From: Anaerocolumna jejuensis DSM 15929
Lineage (GTDB): Bacteria; Bacillota; Clostridia; Lachnospirales; Lachnospiraceae
Assembly (NCBI RefSeq): GCF_900142215.1
Contig: NZ_FRAC01000016.1
Coordinates: 62,001 to 126,000, forward strand
Length of the DNA: 64,000 nt
Direction: 5' to 3'
Below, piece after piece: positions 8,925 to 17,625 of the stretch (the stretch's first letter is position 1; each line of letters starts with the position of its first letter). The position numbers and the translations under genes were made by a program. The notes under the pieces were generated by a model. The model was not told the origin of the DNA and ran no database searches. It saw only the letters and a list, made by a program, of their open reading frames with translations.

Positions 8925-10607
8925 ATGGAAAATGACTTACTAGATTCCGTGAAAATGGATGAGACAGAGAAAATAACAGCAGAAAATGGAACGGAGCAAC
9001 CCAGGGAAGGGGAACAGCCCAGGAAAAAGGAATTGCCCCAGAAAAATAAATTGCTCAGGAAAGAGGAATTGTTCCAGGAAAAGGAAGTGTCCCAAGAACA
9101 GAAATTGCTCCAGGAACAGGAATTGCTCCAAGAGCAGGAGTTGCTCCAAGAACAGGAGTTGCTCCAAGAACAGGAGGTGCTCCAAGAACAGGAGTTGCTC
9201 CAAGAACAGGAGGTGCTCCAAGAACAGGAGGTGCTCCAAGAACAGGAGCAGGAAGAAAAGATACAGCAGGGAGTGCACAATTATAGTGGAGCCGACGAAT
9301 ATGTATGGCCGACAGATGAGAAGGTCCTTCAAAAGCTGGAATGGTTCCAGGACCAGAAGCTGGCCCTGATGATGCATTGGGGACCCTATTCCCAGCTTGG
9401 AGTCGTGGAGTCCTGGGCCCTTTCGGATGCAGATGCGGAATGGTCCAGAACGGGAATTGACTGGGAGCTCAGCGGAAAAGAATTCAAAGAACAGTATTTT
9501 GGACTGAACAAGACCTTTAACCCTATCCGCTTTGAGCCGGAAAAATGGGCAGATGTTGCGGCGGAGGCAGGCATCCGTTACCTGGTATTTACTACAAAGC
9601 ACCATGACGGTTTTTGTATGTGGGATACGCAGTATTCGGACTATAAAATTACGGGAGAGGACTGCCCTTACCATACAAATCAATATGCCGATATATGCGG
9701 GCATTTATTTGAAGCCTTCCGGAAGAAGGGAATCGGCATAGCCGCTTATTTTTCCAAGGCAGACTGGCATATTGACAGCTACTGGGCCAAGGGATATCCG
9801 AGAGGGGACTATATGTGGAGAGGTCCTTCCTATGTGCCGGCAGAGCACCCGGAGGAATGGGAGAAATTCGTCCGGTTTACGGGGAATCAGATTAAGGAAC
9901 TGGCCTCCCGTTACGGGAAGCTGGATATCATGTGGTTTGATGCCGGCTGGGTATGTGAGCAGACAGGCCAGGATATCCGCCTTGGGGAAGTAATCGATGA
10001 AATCAGGACCTGGCAGCCGGGAATGCTGTGTGCGGACAGAACCATCGGCGGGCCCTATGAGAATTATATTACACCGGAACAGTGTGTGCCGGAAGAACCC
10101 CTGGGAGTACCCTGGGAAAGCTGCATCACGCTGGGTACATCATTTTCCTTTGCCTATGAGGATACCTATAAATCTCCCAGAGAGGTAATCCATCTGCTGA
10201 CGGACATCGTGGCAAAGGGCGGGAACCTGGCGATTAATGTTGGCCCCCAGCCGGACGGACGCCTTCCGAAGGGGGCAGTGGCTGCCTTAAAGGGAATGGG
10301 AGCATGGCTGAACGTATTCGGTGAGGCTATCTATGGCACCAGAGTCTGCGCACCCTACAAAAAAGAAAATATCGCTTTTACTAAAAAAGGGGAAAACGTA
10401 TATGCCCTGGAGATGTTTTCGGAGGAGGATACGGCCGTTCCCGGTGAGGTATGGATTCCCTATGAAGGAAAAGTAAAGAATGTGACCATGCTGGATACCG
10501 GCGAGAAGGTTTTGTTTACCAGCAGTACAGGAGGCTTAACGGTAAAGCCGCCCTGCTATGACAAAACAGCAGCGCCTATTGCCAGAGTATATCAGCTGGA
10601 GGTGTGA
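8925..10607 (+). CDS. Alpha-L-fucosidase, GH29, with N-terminal hexapeptide repeats
   Basis: 560 residues. Residues ~24-107 consist of 14 successive six-residue units approaching the consensus ELLQEQ; a GH29 catalytic barrel follows (LALMMHWGPYSQLG, VFTTKHHDGFCMWDTQYSDYKI, nucleophile Asp339 in LDIMWFDAGW, and GGNLAINVGPQPDG). The GH29 function is fucose release from imported glycans. The repeat tract is not part of GH29 and would form a long charged helix or coiled coil. There is no signal peptide. The ATG at 8925 has TAGGG eight bases upstream; a GTG at 8916 with AAAGGG is an alternative and would add three residues. Confidence 0.92.
   Translation: MENDLLDSVKMDETEKITAENGTEQPREGEQPRKKELPQKNKLLRKEELFQEKEVSQEQKLLQEQELLQEQELLQEQELLQEQEVLQEQELLQEQEVLQEQEVLQEQEQEEKIQQGVHNYSGADEYVWPTDEKVLQKLEWFQDQKLALMMHWGPYSQLGVVESWALSDADAEWSRTGIDWELSGKEFKEQYFGLNKTFNPIRFEPEKWADVAAEAGIRYLVFTTKHHDGFCMWDTQYSDYKITGEDCPYHTNQYADICGHLFEAFRKKGIGIAAYFSKADWHIDSYWAKGYPRGDYMWRGPSYVPAEHPEEWEKFVRFTGNQIKELASRYGKLDIMWFDAGWVCEQTGQDIRLGEVIDEIRTWQPGMLCADRTIGGPYENYITPEQCVPEEPLGVPWESCITLGTSFSFAYEDTYKSPREVIHLLTDIVAKGGNLAINVGPQPDGRLPKGAVAALKGMGAWLNVFGEAIYGTRVCAPYKKENIAFTKKGENVYALEMFSEEDTAVPGEVWIPYEGKVKNVTMLDTGEKVLFTSSTGGLTVKPPCYDKTAAPIARVYQLEV
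8994..9248 (+). repeat. Coding tandem repeat, 18-bp unit (14 copies)
   Basis: Fourteen in-frame 18-bp units run from 8994 to 9245. The eight units from 9093 are nearly identical to caagaacaggagttgctc, with a partial ninth ending at 9248. The units before 9093 are strongly diverged yet keep the six-residue period, so the tract seems to grow at its 3' side. The repeat also keeps the other frames open, creating spurious antisense and shifted frames across 8852-9704. Confidence 0.9.
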
Positions 10608-10648
10608 GCAGAGATTTTAACAGCGTATAATCAGGTTTATAAGTTGAG

Positions 10649-10678
10649 TTGAGTTTTCTGATCTCTTTCAGGTATAAA
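10649..10678 (+). promoter_or_regulatory. Possible internal promoter before the transglutaminase-fold gene
   Basis: TTGAGT (10649-10654), 18-bp spacer, TATAAA (10673-10678). Moderate match; it overlaps the hairpin listed next. Confidence 0.35.
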
Positions 10679-10706
10679 AGTGCTACCAGTTTTTTTAACT
10701 GAAAGA
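10664..10706 (+). repeat. Palindromic element with AGGTATAAAA core
   Basis: Outer stem TCTTTCAG (10664-10671) pairs with CTGAAAGA (10699-10706), and the inner arms are A-rich and T-rich. The left arm AGGTATAAAAG is shared with the hairpin at 46601-46643 and resembles the left arm at 57965. Confidence 0.5.
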
Positions 10707-10779
10707 AAAATAGCTGGAATAAATAGTATTTTACCTGGAAGAGAAAAAGTCAATTTATAATAGGAGGGAGGAATAGGAG

Positions 10780-13353
10780 ATGTTTACTGCACATTTGCAG
10801 GAATATGCTTTGAATAAATATCAGGGAAGAAAAAAGTATTACACGGCCCTGTGGGAGGAAATAGAAGAAGCATTAAAAGGCTGTACGGAGGAAGAGGCGG
10901 TCCTGATGCGCTTCCTTTATGGGACAATGCCGGTACGGGATGCAGGAGAATATGATTTTTCAGTATTCTTAAGCTATGTACGGCATTCCCTCTGGCTCCG
11001 CAGGAATATGGAATGGTGCAGGGAACTGCCGGAGGATATTTTTGTCCACCATGTGCTGTATTACCGTATTAATTCGGAAGATATCAGTGACTGCCGGAAA
11101 TTCTTCTATGAGCAGCTGAAAGGCAGAATTCAGGGAAGGAGCCTTGAAGAGGCCGTACTTGAAATCAATTACTGGTGTGCGGAAAATGCCGTGTATGAAG
11201 CAACGGATGAACGTACGGCTTCTCCTGTGACAATGTTCCGGTGCGGAAAGGGCCGCTGCGGGGAAGAATCGACGTTCACAGTTACGGCATACCGGAGTGT
11301 GGGAATTCCGGCCCGTCAGGTCTACACACCCAGATGGGCCCACTGTGACGATAATCATGCCTGGGTGGAAGTATATCTTCATGGAAAATGGTATTTCCTT
11401 GGAGCCTGTGAGCCGGAGGAGGTATTGAATAAAGGATGGTTTACTGTACCTGCCAACCGGGCTATTTTGATACACAGCCGTACATTTTCCGATTTTATGC
11501 CTAGTCCCTCCGAGGAATGCATTGGAAAAGAAGACCTGCTGACCTATTACAATAATACGTCTTATTACGCTAAGACCAGAGAGCTTGCCGTGACAGTAAA
11601 GGACCCTGTGGGACAGCCGGCGGAAGGAGCCTTTGTGGCCTTGGAAATCCTTAACATGGCGGAATATTTTCCTGCGGTTACCTTAATAACGGACAGCAGG
11701 GGAGAAGTACATGTCTCAGCCGGCCTTGGGGATGTCAGGGTAAGAGCCTGGAAGGGGGATGCCTTTGGGGAAAAGAAGGTATCCTTAAAAGTAACGGGGA
11801 AAGCAGAGCTGTTACTGGAGTGCAGCAGGGAAAAAACGGACTGGGTGACTGATAAATGGGAACGGACAGAAGTATCCGCACCTGAAGAGTGCCCGCTGCA
11901 TCTGGAGAAGGAAACCCGGGAACAGAAGGAACGGAAGGAAAAACGTTTAAAAGAAGCTGGACAGATTCGGGAACAGCGCTTTGCAGCTTACTATGATGAG
12001 GAACTGGCCCGGGCATATACAGCGGAAGCAGGAATGCTGAGGGTATCAGGTGAAAATATCGGTGAAATCCTTGCCTTTCTTACAAGGGACGAAAATCCCG
12101 ACAGAAAACCAATGCTTCACAGTCTGGCAGTAAAAGATTACAAGGATCTGAAAGCAGACATCCTGGAAGACCACCTGTGCTGTGAGCAGGGAAGCTTAGC
12201 AAGGGAGCTATATGAGAAGTATCTGCTTTGCCCAAGAATACACCGGGAGGAGCTGACACCTTACCGGAGCTTTATAAAGAAATATTTCACGGAGGAAGAG
12301 AAGGAGCGCTTTGTGCAGAACCCGGAGCAGATTTGGAGCTATATCAAAGCTGCCATCCGCTATGACACAGTGGTGGATTATAAGACAATCTGCGCCACTC
12401 CCATTGGATGCCTGAAAATGAAACAGGGCAGCCCTCTGGCACAGAACATCCTCTTTGCAGCAATCTGCCGGAGCCTGAATATTCCGGCAAGACTGAATCA
12501 GGTCACACTGGCTCCGGAATATCTGAACCAGGGCACCTTTACCGTACCGGAAGGCTTTACAAATGGACAGAAAGTAAAAAGCACCGCAAAAGAGGATGGG
12601 GCATCCCTTCTTCTGAAAGCAGCGGAAGGAAGCAAATGGAATTATTTCCAGACCTGGACCATTGGCAGGCTGGAAGGCGCACATTTTGATACGCTGAACT
12701 ACGAAGGAGTTCCCTTTGAAAATAATGCCCTGGAGCTTGTGCTGGAGCCTGGAATTTACCGCCTTGTCACTTCACTGCGAATGCCGGATGGAGGCCAGCA
12801 GGCCTCCCAGAGGGTATTTTATTTAAAGCCCGGGGAGCAAAAATCCATAGAAATGATACTTTGGGAAAACAAAGCAGAGGATATACTGGTGAATTACCCT
12901 CTGAAGGATTTTAAACTCCAGGATAACACCGGAAAGGAATACAATATTTCCGAACTTAGGACAGAGGAGCCGGGGATTCTGGCATTCCTTGGGGTAGGGG
13001 CGGAGCCTACGGAGCATGTATTGAATGAACTGCTGGCATCGGCAGTCCATTGGAACGGGATAACTGCCAGAATGATTATGGTCCTTCGGGAACCGGGAGA
13101 ACAAAAGAATGGGACCCTGCACAGGGTTTTAGAGAATCTCACCGGAATAGAACTGTATTATGACAAAGAAAGAAGCTGTGAAAGAGCGGCCGCTGCGATG
13201 CATGTGGATGCGGACAAACTACCTGTCCTTATTCTATTGCAAAAAGAGCTGACCGGCATTTATGCCTGCTCGGGATATAATGTCGGCAGTGTGGAGCTTA
13301 TGCTGAAACTTCTGGAACAGCAGCAAATTAAAAGGAGGAAAACAAATGAGTAA
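10780..13353 (+). CDS. Transglutaminase-fold (PNGase-like) multidomain protein
   Basis: 857 residues, no signal peptide. Residues ~115-235 form a transglutaminase-like core: GRCGEESTFTV with Cys160, a helix ending GIPARQ, DDNHAWVEVY with His193, then KWYFLGACE. The GRCGE and ACE motifs recall cytosolic peptide:N-glycanases, although the usual catalytic Asp before ACE is Gly here. Residues ~265-345 look like a carboxypeptidase-regulatory-like beta domain. Residues ~505-620 repeat the transglutaminase pattern (SPLAQNILFAAICRSLNIPAR) without the Cys, so this copy should be inactive. Residues ~720-855 resemble a thioredoxin-like fold lacking CxxC. The 3' end overlaps the GH130 start by 8 bases. 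The biochemical activity is unproven. Confidence 0.75.
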   Translation: MFTAHLQEYALNKYQGRKKYYTALWEEIEEALKGCTEEEAVLMRFLYGTMPVRDAGEYDFSVFLSYVRHSLWLRRNMEWCRELPEDIFVHHVLYYRINSEDISDCRKFFYEQLKGRIQGRSLEEAVLEINYWCAENAVYEATDERTASPVTMFRCGKGRCGEESTFTVTAYRSVGIPARQVYTPRWAHCDDNHAWVEVYLHGKWYFLGACEPEEVLNKGWFTVPANRAILIHSRTFSDFMPSPSEECIGKEDLLTYYNNTSYYAKTRELAVTVKDPVGQPAEGAFVALEILNMAEYFPAVTLITDSRGEVHVSAGLGDVRVRAWKGDAFGEKKVSLKVTGKAELLLECSREKTDWVTDKWERTEVSAPEECPLHLEKETREQKERKEKRLKEAGQIREQRFAAYYDEELARAYTAEAGMLRVSGENIGEILAFLTRDENPDRKPMLHSLAVKDYKDLKADILEDHLCCEQGSLARELYEKYLLCPRIHREELTPYRSFIKKYFTEEEKERFVQNPEQIWSYIKAAIRYDTVVDYKTICATPIGCLKMKQGSPLAQNILFAAICRSLNIPARLNQVTLAPEYLNQGTFTVPEGFTNGQKVKSTAKEDGASLLLKAAEGSKWNYFQTWTIGRLEGAHFDTLNYEGVPFENNALELVLEPGIYRLVTSLRMPDGGQQASQRVFYLKPGEQKSIEMILWENKAEDILVNYPLKDFKLQDNTGKEYNISELRTEEPGILAFLGVGAEPTEHVLNELLASAVHWNGITARMIMVLREPGEQKNGTLHRVLENLTGIELYYDKERSCERAAAAMHVDADKLPVLILLQKELTGIYACSGYNVGSVELMLKLLEQQQIKRRKTNE

Positions 13354-14335
13354 AATTATTGGAAATTCCCTGCCGTCCATTCCCTGGCAGGATAAACCTG
13401 AGGGGTATAAAAAGCCGGTTTGGCGCTATAACAGTAATCCGATTATAAAAAGGGATGCCACTTCAATCTCCAACAGTATCTTTAACAGTGCGGTAATCCC
13501 CTATAAAGAAGGCTTTGCAGGGGTGTTCCGCTGTGACAGCAGAGCGGTGAGCATGGACATTTTTACGGGCTTCAGTGAAGACGGCATCCACTGGAATATT
13601 GAGGAGAAGCCCATTACCTTTTTGGGGGATGACCAGGAAATCCTGAAAAGAGAATACCGTTATGACCCAAGGGTGTGCTTTATCGAAGACAGGTATTACA
13701 TTACCTGGTGCAACGGCTACCATGGGCCTACCATCGGCGTAGGCTATACCTTTGATTTTAAGACCTTTTATCAGCTGGAAAATGCATTTCTGCCCTATAA
13801 CCGCAACGGTGTCCTGTTTCCCAGGAAAATCAACGGGAAGTACGCCATGCTGAGCAGGCCCAGTGATACGGGGCACACTCCTTTCGGAGATATATTTTAC
13901 AGCCAGAGCAGTGACCTGGAATACTGGGGACACCACAGACATGTTATGTCCTCTTACAAAGGGGATGCATCCGCATGGCAGGGGACTAAGATTGGACCTG
14001 GCCCCATTCCCATAGAGACGGACGAGGGCTGGCTGCTGATCTACCATGGCGTTATCAATACCTGCAACGGCTTTGTATACCGTGTGGGCTCCGCCATACT
14101 GGACCTGGAGGAACCCTGGAAGGTAAAATACCGCTCCAGGTATTATATTCTGGGACCGGAAGAATACTATGAGTGCGTAGGCGATGTGCCCAATGTAGTA
14201 TTTCCCTGTGCTGCCTTAACGGATAAGGATACCGGAAGGATCGCGCTCTATTATGGCTGTGCCGATACGGTAACGGGCCTGGCTTTTACTACGGTGGATG
14301 AATTGATTCAATTTACGAAGGAACATACATTTTAA
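13346..14335 (+). CDS. GH130 beta-1,4-mannoside phosphorylase-like enzyme
   Basis: 329 residues. The five-bladed propeller family GH130 is indicated by VFRCDSRAVSMDIFTGFSEDG, by YRYDPRV with Asp107 as the expected proton donor, and by GPGPIPIETDEGWLLIYHGV and YYGCADTVTGLA near the end. Members split beta-1,4-mannosides with phosphate, giving mannose 1-phosphate. Next to a GH38 mannosidase and GH20/GH18 enzymes the most likely substrate is Man-beta1,4-GlcNAc from the N-glycan core; mannooligosaccharide or mannosylglucose specificity cannot be excluded. AAAGGAGG precedes the ATG, which lies 8 bases inside the upstream gene, so translation is coupled. Confidence 0.88.
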   Translation: MSKIIGNSLPSIPWQDKPEGYKKPVWRYNSNPIIKRDATSISNSIFNSAVIPYKEGFAGVFRCDSRAVSMDIFTGFSEDGIHWNIEEKPITFLGDDQEILKREYRYDPRVCFIEDRYYITWCNGYHGPTIGVGYTFDFKTFYQLENAFLPYNRNGVLFPRKINGKYAMLSRPSDTGHTPFGDIFYSQSSDLEYWGHHRHVMSSYKGDASAWQGTKIGPGPIPIETDEGWLLIYHGVINTCNGFVYRVGSAILDLEEPWKVKYRSRYYILGPEEYYECVGDVPNVVFPCAALTDKDTGRIALYYGCADTVTGLAFTTVDELIQFTKEHTF

Positions 14336-14364
14336 TTGCCGGGAAGGTTTGGAGGAAGGCTGCC

Positions 14365-17300
14365 ATGGATTTTTTAGATAAAAGAGTAAGTGTTATCTGC
14401 AATGAACTGAAAAAGTTATCCGTCGTAAAGGCGGTACCGGTGGAAAACTGGCTTTATAAGAAGGGAAATTACATACATCCGGAGGAGGTGCAGAAGGCAT
14501 CCCCGGAATGGGAGAGCTTTGACAGCAATACCATGCACTGGTATGGACCCGATGAACACTACTGGTTCCGCAGTGATTTTATGGTGCCGGAAGGCCTTGA
14601 GGGCAAATCCATATGGCTCAAGGTGAAGACCCAGATTGAGGAGTGGGATGACGGAAAGAACCCTCAGTTCCTGCTGTTTGTAGATGGTGCCGCAACCCAG
14701 GGAATTGATATGAACCATCGTCAGGTACTTTTAACAAAGGAGGCTGTAAAAGGCCGTACTTACCAGCTTGACCTGCAAGCCTATACGGGAACCCTGCATT
14801 CGGAATTCAATCTGATAGCAGAGATTCAGGAAGTGGACCCGAAGCTTCAAAAGCTCTATTATGATATCAGTGTACCCTTAAGTGCCTTTGCCCGTATGGA
14901 AAAGGACGACAGGGTACGGATGGATATTGAAAGAGTACTGAACGAGACAGTCAACTTACTGGACCTTCGGACCCCCTATTCCGGGGAATTCTATGCTTCC
15001 CTGGATGAGGCCGAAAGCTATATTGCAAAGGCTTTATATGAGGACATGGCAGGCTTTCAGGATGTCATTGCCACCTGCATCGGGCATACCCATATTGATG
15101 TGGCCTGGTGGTGGACTGTAGAGCAGACCAGGGAGAAGGTGGCAAGAAGCTTTGCCACCGTATTGAAGCTGATGGAGGAATATCCAAATTATAAATTCAT
15201 GTCCAGCCAGCCCCAGTTATATTACTTTTTGAAGGAACGTTATCCCGAGCTGTATGCAAGGCTGAAGGAAAGAGTAAAGGAAGGACGCTGGGAGCCGGAA
15301 GGCGGCATGTGGGTAGAGGCGGACTGCAACCTTACCTCCGGGGAATCCCTGGTTCGGCAGTTCCTCCATGGAAAGAGGTTTTTCAAGGAGGAATTTGGAG
15401 TGGATAACCGTGTGCTCTGGCTGCCGGACGTATTCGGATATTCCGGTGCGCTGCCCCAGATAATGAAAAAAAGCGGTATTGATTATTTCATGACAACAAA
15501 GCTTGCCTGGAACCAGTTCAATAAGATTCCTTTTGATACCTTTGAATGGAAGGGAATTGACGGTACCAGGGTTCTGACTCATTTGATCACCACACTGGGA
15601 GTGGGACAGAGCAATAAGGAATTTTTCACTACCTATAACGGAATGCTGCATCCCGATGCCATCATGGGCGGCTGGACGCGCTACCAGAATAAGGATATCA
15701 ACGAGGATATTCTGATTTCCTATGGTTACGGTGACGGCGGCGGCGGTCCTACCAGAGAAATGCTGGAAACCTCCCTGCGTATGGAAAAGGGAGTGAAGGG
15801 GATTCCAAAAGTGCGCCAGGAATTTTCCGGAACCTATTTTAAGGAGCTGGAAGAGAGGGTGAAAGGAAATAAGCGCCTTCCTCTCTGGGAAGGGGAGCTG
15901 TATTTTGAATACCACAGGGGAACCTATACCTCCATGGCCAGAAATAAACGTTCCAACCGAAAGAGCGAGCTGATGCTTATGGATTTGGAGCTGCTTTCTC
16001 TGCTGGCCGATGAAAAATGTGCCTATCCGGCGAAGGAGCTGGACCGTATGTGGAAAACGGTTCTGATCAACCAGTTCCATGACATCCTTCCCGGTTCCTC
16101 CATTAAGGAGGTTTATGAAGTAACCAGACAGGAATATGCTGAATTGAAGGATAAGGGAGAAGCTCTTATCGGAGAACGTCTGAGGGCATTGACCGGTGAG
16201 GATGGAAAGGATTGTATTACCCTTTATAATACCTTGGGCTTTGAGAGGGATGATGTGATTAATCTGGGGGATTTTGACGGGACTGCCTTAATAGAGGAAG
16301 ACGGTACCAGGTATCCGGTCCAGAAAACATCCGGAGGAGCCCTTGCCTTTGTAAAAGGCCTGCCCTCCAAGGGGTGGAAAGCCTTTCAGACGGACAGGGA
16401 GAAAGAGGACATTGCTCAGAAACCACCTGGAAAGGGTAATCTGCCTTTCCGCCTGGAGGAGAATTGTCTGGAAACACCTTACTACCGTATCTGCTTTAAT
16501 AAAAAGGGCCTGATTGTCTCCCTTTACGATAAGGAAAATGACAGGGAAGTCATACAGCAGGGCAAAGAGGCAAATTTATTCTGCATGTATGAGGATAAGC
16601 CCATGTATTATGATAACTGGGATATCGATATTTATTATACGGAAAAGAGTTGGGAGGTAACCGATGTTACCAGGCTGGAATGGACTCAGCTGGGAGAGGT
16701 ATGCACCGTGCTGGAAATCGACCGTAAAGTCAGCAATTCCCTGATAAAACAGCAGATCCGCTTCTATGCACAGAGCAGGAGGATTGATTTCTCCACCTAT
16801 GTGGACTGGAAGGAGCACCAGCACCTGTTAAAGGTTCATTTTCCGGTGGATATCCATACGGATGAGGCGGCCTTTGATATACAGTTCGGTAATGTAACAA
16901 GAAAAGTCCATGCCAATACCAGCTGGGATGCGGCAAGATTTGAAAGCTGCGGACAGAAATGGATGGACCTTTCGGAAGGGCATTATGGTGTCAGCTTGCT
17001 AAATGACTGCAAATACGGCCACTCCGTAAAGGAAGGCAATATGGCCCTTACCTTGATTAAATCGGGCATTGAACCGAATCCGACTACGGACCAGGAAGAA
17101 CATTTCTTTACCTATGCCCTTTATCCCCATGCAGAAACCTGGCGCAACAGCGAAACGGTGCAGGAAGCCTATCAATTAAACCAGCCGGCCTATGCAGTAG
17201 CCGGCGGGGAAAAGGGAAGCCGGTATTCCCTTGCCTCCGTGGATAAAAAGAATGTCATGCTGGAGACCATAAAAGAGGCGGAGGACGGCAATGGTATAAT

Positions 17301-17496
17301 CCTCCGTGCATATGAGTTCGAAAATGCTGCGGTGAAGGCATTTATCCGGCTGGAGCTTGGAGGCAAAAAATTTAGGGTTGCAGAGTGCAGCCTGATGGAG
17401 GAAAATATAACGGAGGCAGAAGTACAGGAGGATGGTTTCCCTATTAATATTAAGCCTTATGAAATAAAAACATACCGCATTCAGATAGTGCAGTAA
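14365..17496 (+). CDS. Alpha-mannosidase, GH38
   Basis: 1043 residues, usual for bacterial GH38. After an N-terminal beta region the zinc-dependent catalytic domain shows HTHIDVAWWW (His241, Asp245), the nucleophile motif LWLPDVFGYS (Asp355) and NQFHDILPGS (His572), which together supply the zinc ligands and nucleophile. The C-terminal half is beta-rich, as in the family. It removes alpha-linked mannose from high-mannose or trimmed N-glycans with retention. No signal peptide, so the substrate must be imported. GGAGGAAGG precedes the ATG, and the gene lies 29 bases after GH130, fitting sequential action: GH38 exposes the beta-mannosyl core that GH130 phosphorolyses. Confidence 0.93.
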   Translation: MDFLDKRVSVICNELKKLSVVKAVPVENWLYKKGNYIHPEEVQKASPEWESFDSNTMHWYGPDEHYWFRSDFMVPEGLEGKSIWLKVKTQIEEWDDGKNPQFLLFVDGAATQGIDMNHRQVLLTKEAVKGRTYQLDLQAYTGTLHSEFNLIAEIQEVDPKLQKLYYDISVPLSAFARMEKDDRVRMDIERVLNETVNLLDLRTPYSGEFYASLDEAESYIAKALYEDMAGFQDVIATCIGHTHIDVAWWWTVEQTREKVARSFATVLKLMEEYPNYKFMSSQPQLYYFLKERYPELYARLKERVKEGRWEPEGGMWVEADCNLTSGESLVRQFLHGKRFFKEEFGVDNRVLWLPDVFGYSGALPQIMKKSGIDYFMTTKLAWNQFNKIPFDTFEWKGIDGTRVLTHLITTLGVGQSNKEFFTTYNGMLHPDAIMGGWTRYQNKDINEDILISYGYGDGGGGPTREMLETSLRMEKGVKGIPKVRQEFSGTYFKELEERVKGNKRLPLWEGELYFEYHRGTYTSMARNKRSNRKSELMLMDLELLSLLADEKCAYPAKELDRMWKTVLINQFHDILPGSSIKEVYEVTRQEYAELKDKGEALIGERLRALTGEDGKDCITLYNTLGFERDDVINLGDFDGTALIEEDGTRYPVQKTSGGALAFVKGLPSKGWKAFQTDREKEDIAQKPPGKGNLPFRLEENCLETPYYRICFNKKGLIVSLYDKENDREVIQQGKEANLFCMYEDKPMYYDNWDIDIYYTEKSWEVTDVTRLEWTQLGEVCTVLEIDRKVSNSLIKQQIRFYAQSRRIDFSTYVDWKEHQHLLKVHFPVDIHTDEAAFDIQFGNVTRKVHANTSWDAARFESCGQKWMDLSEGHYGVSLLNDCKYGHSVKEGNMALTLIKSGIEPNPTTDQEEHFFTYALYPHAETWRNSETVQEAYQLNQPAYAVAGGEKGSRYSLASVDKKNVMLETIKEAEDGNGIILRAYEFENAAVKAFIRLELGGKKFRVAECSLMEENITEAEVQEDGFPINIKPYEIKTYRIQIVQ

Positions 17497-17625
17497 ATGC
17501 CCTATATGGGCATGTATATCTATCCGAAGGTACAAAGCTTTGAGAGCAGGACAGAGAGCGGACGGGCTGATGGATAAATGCCAGCAGTCCGTCTTTTAGG
17601 GAGCCGGAAAGAAAGGTTGGGCATC

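Noticed and set aside
8852..9704. Long frames on both strands overlapping the GH29 repeat tract (up to 254 codons on the minus strand)
   Set aside because: They exist because the 18-bp repeat keeps all frames open; the GH29 frame has the conserved domain.
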